Numbered from the stretch's first letter, positions 51,446-60,888 are shown. The stretch is 64,000 nt of DNA from Micromonospora sp. KC213 (GCF_004348325.1 NZ_SMKF01000008.1:1-64000); one strand, 5' to 3'. The notes: a model not told the origin generated them from the letters alone. Program-made: numbers and translations.

Positions 51446-52195
51446 ATGGCTGTCCCGAACACCGCCCTGCGTGCCGTCCGTATCGGAATGCGCATGAGCC
51501 AGGACGACTTCGCTCGCGCCCTCCAGGCCGCCGGCCACCGCGTCGGCGAGCCCAACGACGCCAACAAGCGACTCGTCCAGCGATGGGAGTCCGGCGCAAT
51601 CGCCGCGCCCCGCCCCGTCTACGCCCGCGCGCTGGAAGTCGTCACCGGCCTACCCATCTCGCTGCTCGGTTTCGCCGCGGTCCCCGACGGGCATGTCGCC
51701 GATGACCAGCACGGCGGCCACGACCTGACATCTCCCATGTCCAACCTGGCCACACCGACACCAACGTCCAGACCAGCCGTTGCCCGCAAGTCCTACGAGG
51801 GCATATGGCTCAGCCGCTACCAGTACTACTCCAGCGGCCGGGAGGAATCCTTCGCCGGGCAACACTTCGTGGTCATCCTTCAACACGGCGACCGGCTGAC
51901 CGTGCGAAGCCTGCCGGGCTCAGCGACCTCGTCCCTGTCACTCGATCTCACCGTGGATGAGGCCGTTATCACCGGCACCTGGGTGGAGCAGACTGACTCA
52001 ACCGGCTACTACCGGGGCGCTCGGTATCACGGCGCAATACAACTTCTGGCCGAGCCAACGGGTCGACGGATGGCCGGCAAGTGGGTCGGCTTCGGCAAGG
52101 ACATGGACGTCAACACCGGCCCGTGGGAACTTGTCTTCCGGGATGCCTCGACATCCAAGGCGACACTCGATCGATACAACACAACGGCGACGTAG
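51446..52195 (+). CDS. XRE-family protein with C-terminal ligand or effector domain
   Basis: 249 residues. N-terminal HTH: ALRAVRIGMRMSQDDFARAL then QAAGHRVGEPNDANKRLVQR and WESG, ending near residue 70. After a 45-residue linker comes a beta-rich domain (about 112-245: YEGIWLSRYQYYSSGREESF, GQHFVVILQHGDRLTVRSLP, YYRGARYHGAIQLLAEPTGR). That second domain resembles those in actinobacterial phage-like or antirestriction regulators, but I cannot name it. The leaderless -10 box fixes the start. It is divergent from the XRE remnant. Confidence 0.8.
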   Translation: MAVPNTALRAVRIGMRMSQDDFARALQAAGHRVGEPNDANKRLVQRWESGAIAAPRPVYARALEVVTGLPISLLGFAAVPDGHVADDQHGGHDLTSPMSNLATPTPTSRPAVARKSYEGIWLSRYQYYSSGREESFAGQHFVVILQHGDRLTVRSLPGSATSSLSLDLTVDEAVITGTWVEQTDSTGYYRGARYHGAIQLLAEPTGRRMAGKWVGFGKDMDVNTGPWELVFRDASTSKATLDRYNTTAT

Positions 52196-52597
52196 TGCAC
52201 TGCTACCGCACGGACCTTCGACCTCCCACTTGTAAGTGCTAGGCGCTTTGTCCGGCGGGGTTCATCCGCGTCCGCGACCTCTGACGACTGTCCGCGCCCG
52301 GCGGCCGTCCGTGTCGCGGCTCGTTGCTGTCTTCGTTGCTGTCGACAGCGGTCCGGGTGGGAGAGTGAGCGCGTGGGATTGAACGAGGAGACCGCAGCAC
52401 AGATGGCTGAAGGTGCCGTCTGGTCTCAGAATTTCGTCTCTCAGTAGCGGTGCCAACTCCTCGGATCCTGACCGTCCGCGCGGGCCGGGTCTGACCGGCG
52501 TCCTCGTCATTGAAAGGAACCCGGGGCCGAGGCGTCAGCTCTCATCGCCGCCTGGCTGGGCGGTTGCCGGGCACGCCGTACGTCGTGAACGCTCCCG
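52196..52597. other. Gap without a supported gene
   Basis: About 400 bp. The only candidate is a 24-codon frame from GTG 52373 (VGLNEETAAQMAEGAVWSQN), with GGGAG upstream. It may be the scrap of an N-terminus or chance. No promoter or hairpin could be supported. Confidence 0.35.
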
Positions 52598-53104
52598 TCA
52601 CACCCAGGGGCTCCGGGCACCGTCGAACTCGTCGAAGACCAGCCAGGTTCGGGTCGAGAGCACCCCGGCGATGCCCTGCACCCGGTTGAGCACCACGTCC
52701 CGCAGCGTCGCGTTGTCCGGCGCCCGGACCAGCGCCAGCACGTCGTGCTCGCCGCTGAGCAGTGCGACGTGCTCGATGTAGCGCACCTGGGCCAGCTCCG
52801 CCGACAGCTCCCGCCAGCTGTTCTGCTCGATGGTCAGCGAGATGTACGCCGACGTGCCCAGCCCTGCCGGCTCCGGCGCCACCCGCGCGCCGAACCCGGT
52901 GATCACCCCGTCGCGCAGCAGCCGCTCCACCCGCGCGTACGCGTTGGTGCGTGACACGTGCACGCGTTCGGCCAGCGTACGGATCGAGATCCGGCCGTCA
53001 CGGACCAGTTCGTCCAGGACCCGCCGGTCCACCTCGTCCAGTGCCGTGACCGAACGTCCCGTTCCGCCCGGCCGGTACGCCTCCGAGCTGGTCTCCTGGC
53101 TCAC
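52598..53104 (-). CDS. Lrp/AsnC-family regulator
   Basis: 168 residues. The winged HTH is typical: LDEVDRRVLDELVRDGRISI then RTLAERVHVSRTNAYARVER. The RAM domain follows (about 85-155: GTSAYISLTIEQNSWRELSA, HVALLSGEHDVLALVRAPDN). It is divergent from an E1alpha/E1beta/E2 dehydrogenase operon. This layout, with an Lrp protein controlling branched-chain keto acid dehydrogenase genes, is the classical BkdR arrangement, and the ligand is likely a branched-chain amino acid. Confidence 0.9.
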   Translation of the reverse strand: MSQETSSEAYRPGGTGRSVTALDEVDRRVLDELVRDGRISIRTLAERVHVSRTNAYARVERLLRDGVITGFGARVAPEPAGLGTSAYISLTIEQNSWRELSAELAQVRYIEHVALLSGEHDVLALVRAPDNATLRDVVLNRVQGIAGVLSTRTWLVFDEFDGARSPWV

Positions 53105-53208
53105 CGAATCCTCCTTGCTGGGCCATTCGTCCTGCGTTCACCACGCATCTTGAGTCAATCATCCGACCGCAGGAGCATAGGCCCACCACACGTCCAGGAG
53201 GTCCCGCC

Positions 53209-54375
53209 GTGACGACCACACCCCAGGCGGTCCGCAGGGCATCCGCGCGCAAGCGCCGGCCGGCCACCCCGGCCGCGCCCGACCCGTCGGCCCATCTGCT
53301 CCCGCGGACCGAGCCGGTCCGACTGCTGAACCCGGACGGCACGCCGCTGCCGCCCCGCGACGACTATCCCGAGCCGCCCGTCGAGGCACTGCGGGAGATG
53401 TACCGGCGGATGGTCGTCGGCCGGCGCTTCGACGCGCAGGCCACCGCCCTGACCAAGCAGGGCCGGCTGGCCGTCTACCCGTCCTCACGGGGGCAGGAGG
53501 CATGCCAGGTCGGCGCCGTCCTCGCCCTGCGCGACGACGACTGGGTCTTCCCCACCTACCGGGAGTCGGTGGCGCTGACCGCCCGGGGCATCGACCCGGT
53601 CGAGGTGCTCACCCTGCTGCGCGGCGACTGGCACTGCGGATACGACCCCGCCGCCCGGCGCACCGCACCGCAGTGCACCCCGTTGGCGACCCAGTGCGTG
53701 CACGCCGCCGGACTTGCCTACGGCGAGTCCTACCAGGGACGGGACACCGTGGCGCTGGCCTTCATCGGCGACGGCGCCACCAGCGAGGGCGACTTCCACG
53801 AGGGCGTCAACTTCGCCGCCGTGTTCAAGGCCCCGGTGGTCTACCTCGTGCAGAACAACAAGTACGCCATCAGCGTCCCGCTGTCTCGGCAGACCGCCGC
53901 GCCCGCCCTGGCGTACAAGGGCGTCGGCTACGGCGTACCCAGTGAACAGGTCGACGGCAACGACCCGGTGGCCGTGCTCGCCGTGCTCACCCGCGCGGTG
54001 GCGCACGCCCGTGCCGGCCACGGCCCGTTCCTGGTCGAGGCGCACACCTACCGGATGGAACCGCACACCAACGCCGACGACGCGACCCGCTACCGGGACG
54101 CCGACGAGGTCGAGGCGTGGGGCGAGCGTGACCCGGTGGTCCGGTTGGAGACCTACCTGCGGGCCCGCGACGTGCTCGACGACGCGGCGGTCGCCGCGAT
54201 CGGTGAGGAGGCCGAGGCGTACGCCGCCGCCCTGCGCGAGCGGATGAACACCCAGCCCACCGTCGACCCGCTCAGCCTCTTCGACCACGTCTACGCCGAA
54301 CCGACCCCGCAGCTGGCCGAGCAGCGCGAGCTGGTCCGCGCCGAGTTGGCCGCCGAGCAGGAGGGGAGCGCCTGA
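53209..54375 (+). CDS. bkdA: Branched-chain alpha-keto acid dehydrogenase E1 alpha subunit
   Basis: 388 residues from GTG 53209, with CAGGAGG 7 nt upstream. ThDP-binding signature: IGDGATSEGDFHEGVNFAAV then FKAPVVYLVQNNKYAIS (G-D-G...N-N). The N-terminal YRRMVVGRRFDAQATALTKQ and the phospho-loop-like region YRMEPHTNADDATRY are family-typical. It decarboxylates branched 2-keto acids from Val, Ile and Leu, giving the acyl-CoA starters of branched fatty acids. A pyruvate dehydrogenase-type specificity cannot be excluded. It overlaps the E1beta gene by 1 bp (TGATG). Confidence 0.9.
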   Translation: MTTTPQAVRRASARKRRPATPAAPDPSAHLLPRTEPVRLLNPDGTPLPPRDDYPEPPVEALREMYRRMVVGRRFDAQATALTKQGRLAVYPSSRGQEACQVGAVLALRDDDWVFPTYRESVALTARGIDPVEVLTLLRGDWHCGYDPAARRTAPQCTPLATQCVHAAGLAYGESYQGRDTVALAFIGDGATSEGDFHEGVNFAAVFKAPVVYLVQNNKYAISVPLSRQTAAPALAYKGVGYGVPSEQVDGNDPVAVLAVLTRAVAHARAGHGPFLVEAHTYRMEPHTNADDATRYRDADEVEAWGERDPVVRLETYLRARDVLDDAAVAAIGEEAEAYAAALRERMNTQPTVDPLSLFDHVYAEPTPQLAEQRELVRAELAAEQEGSA

Positions 54376-55379
54376 TGGCCACCATGACCATGGCGAAGGC
54401 GCTCAACGCGGCGCTCGCCGACGCGATGCTCGCCGACGACCGGGTGCTCGTCTTCGGCGAGGACGTCGGGCAACTCGGCGGCGTCTTCCGGATCACCGAC
54501 GGCCTCCAGGCCCGCTTCGGTGACAAACGCTGCTTCGACACCCCGCTCGCCGAGGCCGGCATCGTCGGCTTCGCCGTCGGCCTGGCCATGTCCGGGCTGC
54601 GCCCGGTGGTCGAGATGCAGTTCGACGCGTTCGCGTACCCGGCGTTCGAACAGATCGCCTCGCACGTGGCGAAGCTACGCAACCGCACCCGGGGCGCGCT
54701 CAGCGTGCCGATCGTCATCCGGGTGCCCTACGCCGGTGGTATCGGCGGTGTCGAGCACCACTGCGACTCGTCCGAGGCGTACTACGCGCACACCCCGGGG
54801 TTGAAGGTGGTCACCCCGGCCACCGTGGAGGATGCGTACTCGCTGCTGCGGGAGGCCATCGACGACCCGGACCCGGTCGTGTTCATGGAACCGAAGAAGC
54901 TCTACTTCGCCAGCGCCGAGGCGGAGCTGCCGGCGCGCAAGGAGCCGTTCGGCCGGGCGGTCGTCCGCCGGGCCGGCACCGACGCCACCCTGGTCGCGTA
55001 CGGCCCGGCGGTGCCGGTCGCGTTGGCGGCGGCCGAGGCCGCCGGCGAGGAGGGCTGGGACCTGGAGGTGGTCGACCTCCGCACCGTCGTGCCGTTCGAC
55101 GACGCCACCGTCGCCGCCTCGGTGCGCCGCACCGGTCGCTGTGTGGTGATCCAGGAGGCCCAGGGCTTCGCCGGGGTCGGCGCGGAGATCGCGGCCCGGG
55201 TGCAGGAGCGCTGCTTCCACGCCCTGCACGCCCCGGTGCTGCGGGTGTCCGGCCTGGACATCCCGTATCCGGCGCCGATGCTGGAGCACACCCACCTGCC
55301 GTCGGTGGACCGGGTGTTGGACACCGTCGCCCGTCTGCAGTGGGACGATCAGCCGGACGCGCGGTGGGTGGCGGCATGA
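54375..55379 (+). CDS. bkdB: Branched-chain alpha-keto acid dehydrogenase E1 beta subunit
   Basis: 334 residues from ATG 54375. The transketolase-like halves are clear: LVFGEDVGQLGGVFRITDGL, PLAEAGIVGFAVGLAMSGLR, GGIGGVEHHCDSSEAYYAHT with the active-site His, and VVDLRTVVPFDDATV in the C-terminal domain. It forms an alpha2beta2 tetramer with the preceding product. The frame overlaps both neighbours (TGATG and ATGA), so all three subunits are co-translated. Confidence 0.93.
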   Translation: MATMTMAKALNAALADAMLADDRVLVFGEDVGQLGGVFRITDGLQARFGDKRCFDTPLAEAGIVGFAVGLAMSGLRPVVEMQFDAFAYPAFEQIASHVAKLRNRTRGALSVPIVIRVPYAGGIGGVEHHCDSSEAYYAHTPGLKVVTPATVEDAYSLLREAIDDPDPVVFMEPKKLYFASAEAELPARKEPFGRAVVRRAGTDATLVAYGPAVPVALAAAEAAGEEGWDLEVVDLRTVVPFDDATVAASVRRTGRCVVIQEAQGFAGVGAEIAARVQERCFHALHAPVLRVSGLDIPYPAPMLEHTHLPSVDRVLDTVARLQWDDQPDARWVAA

Positions 55380-56779
55380 GTACGGTGAGCGGCACCCGCG
55401 ATTTCCTCCTGCCGGACCTGGGGGAGGGGCTGAGCGAGGCGGAGATCGTCGAGTGGCGGGTCGCCGTCGGTGACGTGGTCGCGGTGGACCAGACGGTGGT
55501 CGAGGTGGAGACCGCCAAGGCCGTCGTCGACGTGCCCTGCCCGTACGCCGGGCGGGTCGTCGCCCTGCACGGCGCGCCCGGTGAGATCCGCCCGGTCGGC
55601 CAGCCGCTGGTCACCATCGCCCCGCTCGACGGCGGCGCGGAACCCGCCGGGCACGCCACCTACCGCGAGGAGGAGCGGGCCGGCTCCGGCAACGTGCTGA
55701 TCGGGTACGGCACCGGGCACGGCGGCACCGGCCGGCGACGCCGCCGGCCACGGCCGGCGGCCACCCCCGGGCCGACGCCGAGCGGTGCCACCGCCGCGAC
55801 GCCGGCCACCAGGCATCCGGTGGACGCTGCGGGTACCAGCCCTTCGCCCGTTTCGTCCGCCGCGTTGCCGACCCTGGTCATCTCGCCCATCGTGCGGCGC
55901 CTGGCCAGGGAGCGAGGCATAGACCTCGCGGCGCTGCGCGGCACCGGGCCCGGCGGGGTGATCCGCCGCGCCGACGTGGAGGCCGCCACGGCCACCCCGA
56001 CCACCCGGCCCACCGCGCCGGAACCGGACGCCGTCGCGCCGGCCGTCGGTGTGCCCGATGCCCGTGTCGGGCTGGCCCCCGGCGGCCAGGACGTGGTGAT
56101 CCCACTGACCGGCATCCGCAAGGCCATCGCCGACAAGCTCTCCCGCAGCCGCCGGGAAATCCCCGAGGTGACCATCTGGGTCGACGTGGACGCCACCGGG
56201 CTGCTGGAGACCCGGGCGGCGATCAACGCGGCCACCCCGGACGCGCCGGTGAGCATCCTCGCCCTGCTGGCCCGCGTCTGCCTCAGCGGTCTGCGGAGGT
56301 ATCCGCAGCTCAACGCGCACGTCGACGGCGTCGGGCAGCGGATCGTCCAGTCGGCCGGGGTGCACCTGGGCATCGCCACGCAGACCGACCGGGGCCTGCT
56401 GGTGCCGGTGCTGCGCGACGCCCAGCGGCTCACCACCCGCGAGCTGGCTGCCACGCTGGCGCAGACCACCGCCGACGCCCGGGCCGGCACCCTGCCGCCG
56501 GCCCGGCTCACCGGCGGCACCTTCACCCTCAACAACTACGGGGTGTTCGGGGTCGACGGTTCCACCCCGATCATCAACCACCCGGAGGCGGCGCTGCTCG
56601 GGGTGGGCCGCATCGTGGACAAGCCCTGGGTGGTCGACGGGCAGCTCGCGGTGCGCAAGGTGACGCAGCTCAGCCTCACCTTCGACCACCGGGTCTGCGA
56701 CGGGGGCGTGGCCGGAGGCTTCCTGCGGTACGTCGCGGACTGCGTACAGCAGCCGGCGTTGCTGGTGGCGAACGTCTGA
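55376..56779 (+). CDS. bkdC: Branched-chain alpha-keto acid dehydrogenase E2 (dihydrolipoyl acyltransferase)
   Basis: 467 residues from ATG 55376. Residues 8-85 form one lipoyl domain with the modified Lys 48 (VVEVETAKAVVDVPC). A Gly/Arg- and Ala/Pro-rich linker follows. The peripheral E1/E3-binding domain is next (about 165-200, ISPIVRRLARERGIDLAALR), and the catalytic domain (about 240-467) ends with LTFDHRVCDGG. That is the acyltransferase His/Asp motif, with C where G is common (H-R-V-x-D-G). No E3 gene adjoins; E3 is usually shared with other complexes. A terminator follows. Confidence 0.93.
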   Translation: MSTVSGTRDFLLPDLGEGLSEAEIVEWRVAVGDVVAVDQTVVEVETAKAVVDVPCPYAGRVVALHGAPGEIRPVGQPLVTIAPLDGGAEPAGHATYREEERAGSGNVLIGYGTGHGGTGRRRRRPRPAATPGPTPSGATAATPATRHPVDAAGTSPSPVSSAALPTLVISPIVRRLARERGIDLAALRGTGPGGVIRRADVEAATATPTTRPTAPEPDAVAPAVGVPDARVGLAPGGQDVVIPLTGIRKAIADKLSRSRREIPEVTIWVDVDATGLLETRAAINAATPDAPVSILALLARVCLSGLRRYPQLNAHVDGVGQRIVQSAGVHLGIATQTDRGLLVPVLRDAQRLTTRELAATLAQTTADARAGTLPPARLTGGTFTLNNYGVFGVDGSTPIINHPEAALLGVGRIVDKPWVVDGQLAVRKVTQLSLTFDHRVCDGGVAGGFLRYVADCVQQPALLVANV

Positions 56780-56787
56780 GCGGAAGC

Positions 56788-56828
56788 GGCGGAGCCGGCC
56801 ATCCCTGACCGGGACGGCCGGCTCCGCC
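56788..56828 (+). terminator. Terminator of the dehydrogenase operon
   Basis: A perfect 13-bp stem (56788-56800 with 56816-56828, GGCGGAGCCGGCC) with a 15-nt loop, 8 nt past the E2 stop. Confidence 0.8.
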
Positions 56829-57082
56829 GTCGTGTCGGGCCGTCGTCCGGTTGTGGGTGGACCCGACCGGACGGCGGTCGGTGCAACGACCAGGACCGGG
56901 ACTGAGCGGCACGGCTCACCCAGCAGGCCCGAACCCGGACGGCCGGGTGCCGAGGCAACGTCGGGAGCACGGCGACGGCCAAACGTCCGCCCGTTTCCGA
57001 GCATTTCCCGCGAAAGAGCGCCGCGCCCCGAGAAGGGACGTACAGAATGTGGCCAAGGGGAGCGGAAATTGGGGGGCTGAAC

Positions 57083-58357
57083 ATGGATGTGAGGCGGCGA
57101 TTGACGCTTTTTGCGGTGACCATCGCAGCCACACCGTTGATACTCGCCGGGTGCACCGCCGACCGGAAACCGGCCGCCGGGCCGGCGCCCGGCCGAGCCG
57201 TGGCGAACCCGACGGTCACCCTGACCCCCGCCGACCGGGCCAGGGACGTACCGGTCAGCGCGGAGGTCGGCACCACCGTCGGCGGCGGCCGGGTCACTGC
57301 GGTGAAACTCACCGACGACAAGGGAAAGCAGCTCGCGGGGGAGCCCCGGGAGGACGGGTCGAGCTGGGTGCCGGCCGCCCCACTGGAGAACGGCCGCACC
57401 TACACCGCGGAGGTCACCGCGACCGGTGACCACGGCCGCACCACGGTCGGTAGGACGACGTTCACCACGGCGCCGAAATCGACCCGGCAGGCCATCACGA
57501 GCACTCTCTACTTCGCCGGAAACCAGACGTACGGCACGGCGATGCCAGTGACCGTGGCATTCGATCCGGGAATTCCGAAAGAAGCCAGGGCGGCGGTGCA
57601 GCGACGATTGTTCGTGAAGACGGATCCGCCGCAGCCGGGTACCTGGTCGTGGCTGGAGGACGGCACGCAGGTCTACTACCGGGCGCCGGATTTCTGGAAG
57701 CCGGGCACGAAGATCAGCGTCCGTGCCGGGCTCGAAGGGCTGCCCATCGGTACGCGGTACGTCGGCGACGAGGACCGGCGGGCAACGTCCCGGATCGGCC
57801 GCCAGGTCGCCCTCGAGATCGACAACGCGACCAAGCAGATGTCGGTCTTCCGGGATCACAAACTGGTCCGCAAGATCCCGGTGAGCCTCGGCAAGCCCAG
57901 CACGCCGAGCTCCAGCGGCAAGATGGTGATCATGGAGAAGCACCAGCAGACGACCTTCGACACCCGGGGCTCGGCCGACCCCTACGTGGTCGATGTCGAG
58001 GACGCCCAGCGCTACACCTGGGGCGGGGAGTTCATCCACGCCGCGCCGTGGTCGGAGGGGGACCAGGGCCACACCAACGTCTCGCACGGCTGCGCCAACG
58101 TGTCGTCCGCCGCCGCCGACTGGCTGATGGGCATCACCCAGGTCGGCGACCTGATCACGGTGAAGGGCACCGAGGTGCAGGTCCGGCACGGCAACGGCTG
58201 GACGGCCTGGAACGTCAGTTGGGACGAGTTCGTCCGAGGCAGCGCGCTGCCGGTGCCGCCGGGGCTCAAGCCGGCGCCCGTCGGGTCGCAGGGGCATCCG
58301 GGAGCGGTGGCGGGCGGCTCGTCACCGGAGCCGACACCGTCGGCCAGCGGCGGCTGA
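57083..58357 (+). CDS. L,D-transpeptidase lipoprotein (YkuD)
   Basis: 424 residues from ATG 57083, with GGGGGG 6 nt upstream. A lipoprotein signal (LTLFAVTIAATPLILAGCTA, lipid Cys at about 24) is followed by two immunoglobulin-like domains (about 45-265) and the YkuD catalytic domain, with FIHAAPWSEGDQGHTN and VSHGCANVSSAAADWL (catalytic Cys and His). It makes 3-3 crosslinks in peptidoglycan, as in mycobacterial Ldt enzymes of the same layout. The C-terminal tail is Pro/Gly-rich. It acts outside the membrane and is encoded alone. Confidence 0.94.
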   Translation: MDVRRRLTLFAVTIAATPLILAGCTADRKPAAGPAPGRAVANPTVTLTPADRARDVPVSAEVGTTVGGGRVTAVKLTDDKGKQLAGEPREDGSSWVPAAPLENGRTYTAEVTATGDHGRTTVGRTTFTTAPKSTRQAITSTLYFAGNQTYGTAMPVTVAFDPGIPKEARAAVQRRLFVKTDPPQPGTWSWLEDGTQVYYRAPDFWKPGTKISVRAGLEGLPIGTRYVGDEDRRATSRIGRQVALEIDNATKQMSVFRDHKLVRKIPVSLGKPSTPSSSGKMVIMEKHQQTTFDTRGSADPYVVDVEDAQRYTWGGEFIHAAPWSEGDQGHTNVSHGCANVSSAAADWLMGITQVGDLITVKGTEVQVRHGNGWTAWNVSWDEFVRGSALPVPPGLKPAPVGSQGHPGAVAGGSSPEPTPSASGG

Positions 58358-58570
58358 GAGCCAGGGGAGGAACGACCGGGGTGCGACCGGCTCGCCGCAG
58401 GGCGGGCCGGTCGCGGTCGTCGCCGCCGGGGCGTGGCCGTGGCACAGCCGTCTGTCGGCTCCCGGCCGCCGTCGCCCGGCCGGCCCGGTTCCCCTGAGAC
58501 GGGTCGGGGCGTTCCCGGGGCGTACCCGGGGATAGGCCCGCGGCGGGGCCTGATTGTCGGTGGTGGAGGG

Positions 58571-58583
58571 TAGTTTCGTCGGC
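58571..58583 (+). promoter_or_regulatory. -10 box of a leaderless transcript
   Basis: TAGTTT at 58571-58576, 7 nt, then ATG 58584. Confidence 0.5.
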
Positions 58584-58952
58584 ATGGGACAGCACGGTGA
58601 TCGGCTCCACGTCCAGCTCGACGTGCGGGACGAGGTGGCCGAGGTGCGGGTGGTCGGCGAGATCGACGTGGCCTCGGTCGGCGAGTTGCGCGCCGCGCTC
58701 TGGGCCGCGCCGGCCCGACCGGTGCTGCGGGTTGACCTCTCCGGGGTGCGGCTGCTCTCCGCGTCCGGGGTGCGGGCGCTGCTCGCCGCGCGGCTTCGGG
58801 TCCGGGCCCGCGGCGGCGAGCTGGTGCTGGTGAATCCCGATCCGGTCGTTGCCCGGGTGCTGCGGGTCACCGGTGTCCACCGGATCGTCCCCGTGCTGGT
58901 CGGTGCCGCCCCGGCCGCCTGCCGCCGCAGCGACCTGGCGGCCTGCGCCTGA
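58584..58952 (+). CDS. STAS-domain anti-sigma-factor antagonist-like protein
   Basis: 122 residues. DEVAEVRVVGEIDVASVGEL then RAALWAAPARPVLRVDLSGV and RLLSASGVRALLAAR is a typical STAS/SpoIIAA fold, with the phospho-acceptor region D-L-S-x-V-x-x-L-S-A-S-G (Ser). In SpoIIAA-type proteins this Ser is phosphorylated by an anti-sigma kinase. No kinase or sigma gene is adjacent, so the partner is elsewhere. The start is set by the -10 box 7 nt upstream. Confidence 0.85.
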   Translation: MGQHGDRLHVQLDVRDEVAEVRVVGEIDVASVGELRAALWAAPARPVLRVDLSGVRLLSASGVRALLAARLRVRARGGELVLVNPDPVVARVLRVTGVHRIVPVLVGAAPAACRRSDLAACA

Positions 58953-59033
58953 GTCCCGGCGGGATCCCGGGTCGTCGAACGCCCCGGCCCACCGGTGCCC
59001 AACCGGTGCGACCTCGGCTGCCGACCGTGCCTG

Positions 59034-59072
59034 CGTCGCGGGGCCGTCGGGCCCACCGGCGGCCCCGCGACG
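59034..59072. terminator. Bidirectional hairpin terminator
   Basis: A perfect 13-bp stem (59034-59046 with 59060-59072, CGTCGCGGGGCCG) between the convergent STAS and FKBP genes. Confidence 0.8.
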
Positions 59073-59074
59073 GC

Positions 59075-59458
59075 TCAGCGCACGCCCACCAGGTCGACGA
59101 CGAAGACGAGGGTCTCGTTCGGCTTGATCACGCCGCCGGCGCCCCGGGCGCCGTAGCCCAGGTGCGGTGGGATGGTCAGCCGGCGGCGGCCGCCGACCCG
59201 CATGCCCACCACACCCTGGTCCCAGCCGGCGATGACCTGACCGCCGCCGAGCGGAAACTGGAAGGTCTGGTTCCGGTTCCACGAGGCGTCGAACTCCCGG
59301 CCGGTGGAGTGCGACACCCCGACGTAGTGGACCTCGGCCAGTTGGCCCGGCTGCGCCTCGGGGCCGTTGCCCACGCTGATGTCCTCGACGACGAGGTCGG
59401 CCGGGGGCGCGCCCTCGATCGGGCCGATCTCGGGCTTGCCTGCCTGGGGCATGCTCAT
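59075..59458 (-). CDS. FKBP-type peptidyl-prolyl cis-trans isomerase
   Basis: 127 residues from ATG 59458, with AGGAG 6 nt upstream. The single FKBP domain shows AEVHYVGVSHSTGREFDASW, then FQFPLGGGQVIAGWDQGVVG, MRVGGRRRLTIPPHLGYGAR and NETLVFVVDLVGV. Pocket residues (Y, F, D, V-I, W, Y, F) are all present, so it should be an active isomerase and could bind FK506. Cytosolic; there is no signal peptide. Confidence 0.94.
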   Translation of the reverse strand: MSMPQAGKPEIGPIEGAPPADLVVEDISVGNGPEAQPGQLAEVHYVGVSHSTGREFDASWNRNQTFQFPLGGGQVIAGWDQGVVGMRVGGRRRLTIPPHLGYGARGAGGVIKPNETLVFVVDLVGVR

Positions 59459-59708
59459 CTGCTTCTCCTGTGCTCGTGCCGGCGGCCCGCCCGTCCGGCG
59501 CGGCCACGGCCGTTTATCCTCCGGTCACCGTCGATCCTGCCCGATCGTGTAGGGCCGATCCCGTGCGGACCCCACGGCCGCCCCTGCCGTCTGCCCGGCA
59601 ATGATCACTCGCGGACGCCGACGGGACGCCGTCGGTGATGGCGCCCGGCGGCCCGGTCGACGCCCTAGACTCGGCGGTCGACCGACCGAGCGTGAGGATT
59701 CGCCGACG

Positions 59709-60590
59709 ATGACACCCACCGCCACCGACGACGCCCGGCTGCGGCCAGTGCCCTGCGACGGTGGTGGGTCGTTCACCCGGGCCGGCCACGTGGTGCACGG
59801 GCATCGGCGACTGGGTGAGCTGGTGGCACATCGCCCGGAGGGGATCACCGGGCACCAGTGGAGTTCGGCCACCCGGGAAGAGTTCGACCACGTCGTCTGC
59901 GCGGCCGACAGCGGTCTGCCGCGCCTGGCCGTGTCGATCGCCCCGGCCGCCCCGCCCGGGTCGGTGAGGCTGCGTGCCGAGCGGATGCGCGAGGCGGTCT
60001 GCGCCGCGGTCGGTCTGCCCGTGCTGCGGATCGAGTCGCCCACCCTGCGCGCTGCCGACCACGGCCGGCCGATCGTCACGTACGTCCTGGAAGCCCGCGA
60101 CTACGCCACTGCGGTGCCGCCCGTCGGACCGGACGCCGAGGCGCTCGATCCGCCGGTCGGCTTCCGCGACATCGTCGGCCGGCTGCCCGACGGTCGACAG
60201 GGGTATGTCAACGATCTCGGGGCGTTGGCGCGGGCCGACGCCGTGGCCGCGTACGTGGCCCGGCGGCTGGCCGATCCGATCGTTCGCGGTCTGCACGTGC
60301 GGTGGCGCGACGGCGCGGCCGAGGGCTGGAGCTGGGTCGAGGTGCGCCCCGGGCAGAGCCTGGTCGAGCGGGTCACCGTGCGGGAGCACCGGTTCCGCTG
60401 CGGGGTGGACGCCGCCCGGTTCGCCGAGGACCTGGCCGCCCTCGCGGTGGGGGAGCGGCTGCGTTCTCCGGAGATGGACGAGCCGGCACTGGTCGACCGG
60501 ACCGAGCTGCGGCGACAGATCCGGGCGCTGCGCGACCGCCGGGACGAGTTGGCCGACGACTTCGCCTTCGACCACCTCTGCGCCGACTGA
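59709..60590 (+). CDS. Conserved hypothetical protein, DUF2726-like core
   Basis: 293 residues from ATG 59709. A core resembling DUF2726: GHQWSSATREEFDHVVCAAD then SGLPRLAVSI, followed by ERMREAVCAAVGLPVLRIES. Such domains are related to nuclease-type folds in uncharacterised proteins. The rest (about 130-290) is less conserved; it includes VGFRDIVGRLPDGRQGYVND and a C-terminal charged helix (RRQIRALRDRRDELADDFAF). No signal or membrane segment. Confidence 0.72.
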   Translation: MTPTATDDARLRPVPCDGGGSFTRAGHVVHGHRRLGELVAHRPEGITGHQWSSATREEFDHVVCAADSGLPRLAVSIAPAAPPGSVRLRAERMREAVCAAVGLPVLRIESPTLRAADHGRPIVTYVLEARDYATAVPPVGPDAEALDPPVGFRDIVGRLPDGRQGYVNDLGALARADAVAAYVARRLADPIVRGLHVRWRDGAAEGWSWVEVRPGQSLVERVTVREHRFRCGVDAARFAEDLAALAVGERLRSPEMDEPALVDRTELRRQIRALRDRRDELADDFAFDHLCAD

Positions 60591-60888
60591 CGATCGCCTT
60601 TCGTCATCGCACCGTGACTCGGTGTCCCGGTACCGGGGCTGGCGAAAAATCGCCCCCGAATCCTCGATCCGCGTTGAACCATCGCCGGAGAGTCTCCGTA
60701 CCTAAACGGGAACGGACACGGATCTTCCAGCCGCGCCAGCCGACGCGGCGGACGGTGCGAAACGGCATCGTCGGCCATCGACGTGCGACCGGAACGTCGC
60801 AGTGATCCTGAGGGGGTGACCCACCCCGCCATTCCGTCGCCCGACGGGATCACGAGTCAGGTACCGGATCGAGAAGGAGAGCAATTCG

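Noticed and set aside
53105..53208. A possible Lrp operator between the regulator and bkdA
   Set aside because: No convincing dyad could be found; control is inferred only from gene layout.
55349..58297. A 982-codon open frame on the minus strand opposite bkdC and the L,D-transpeptidase
   Set aside because: Low-complexity Arg/Gly/Pro/His-rich sequence without domains; it spans a terminator and two well-supported genes on the other strand.
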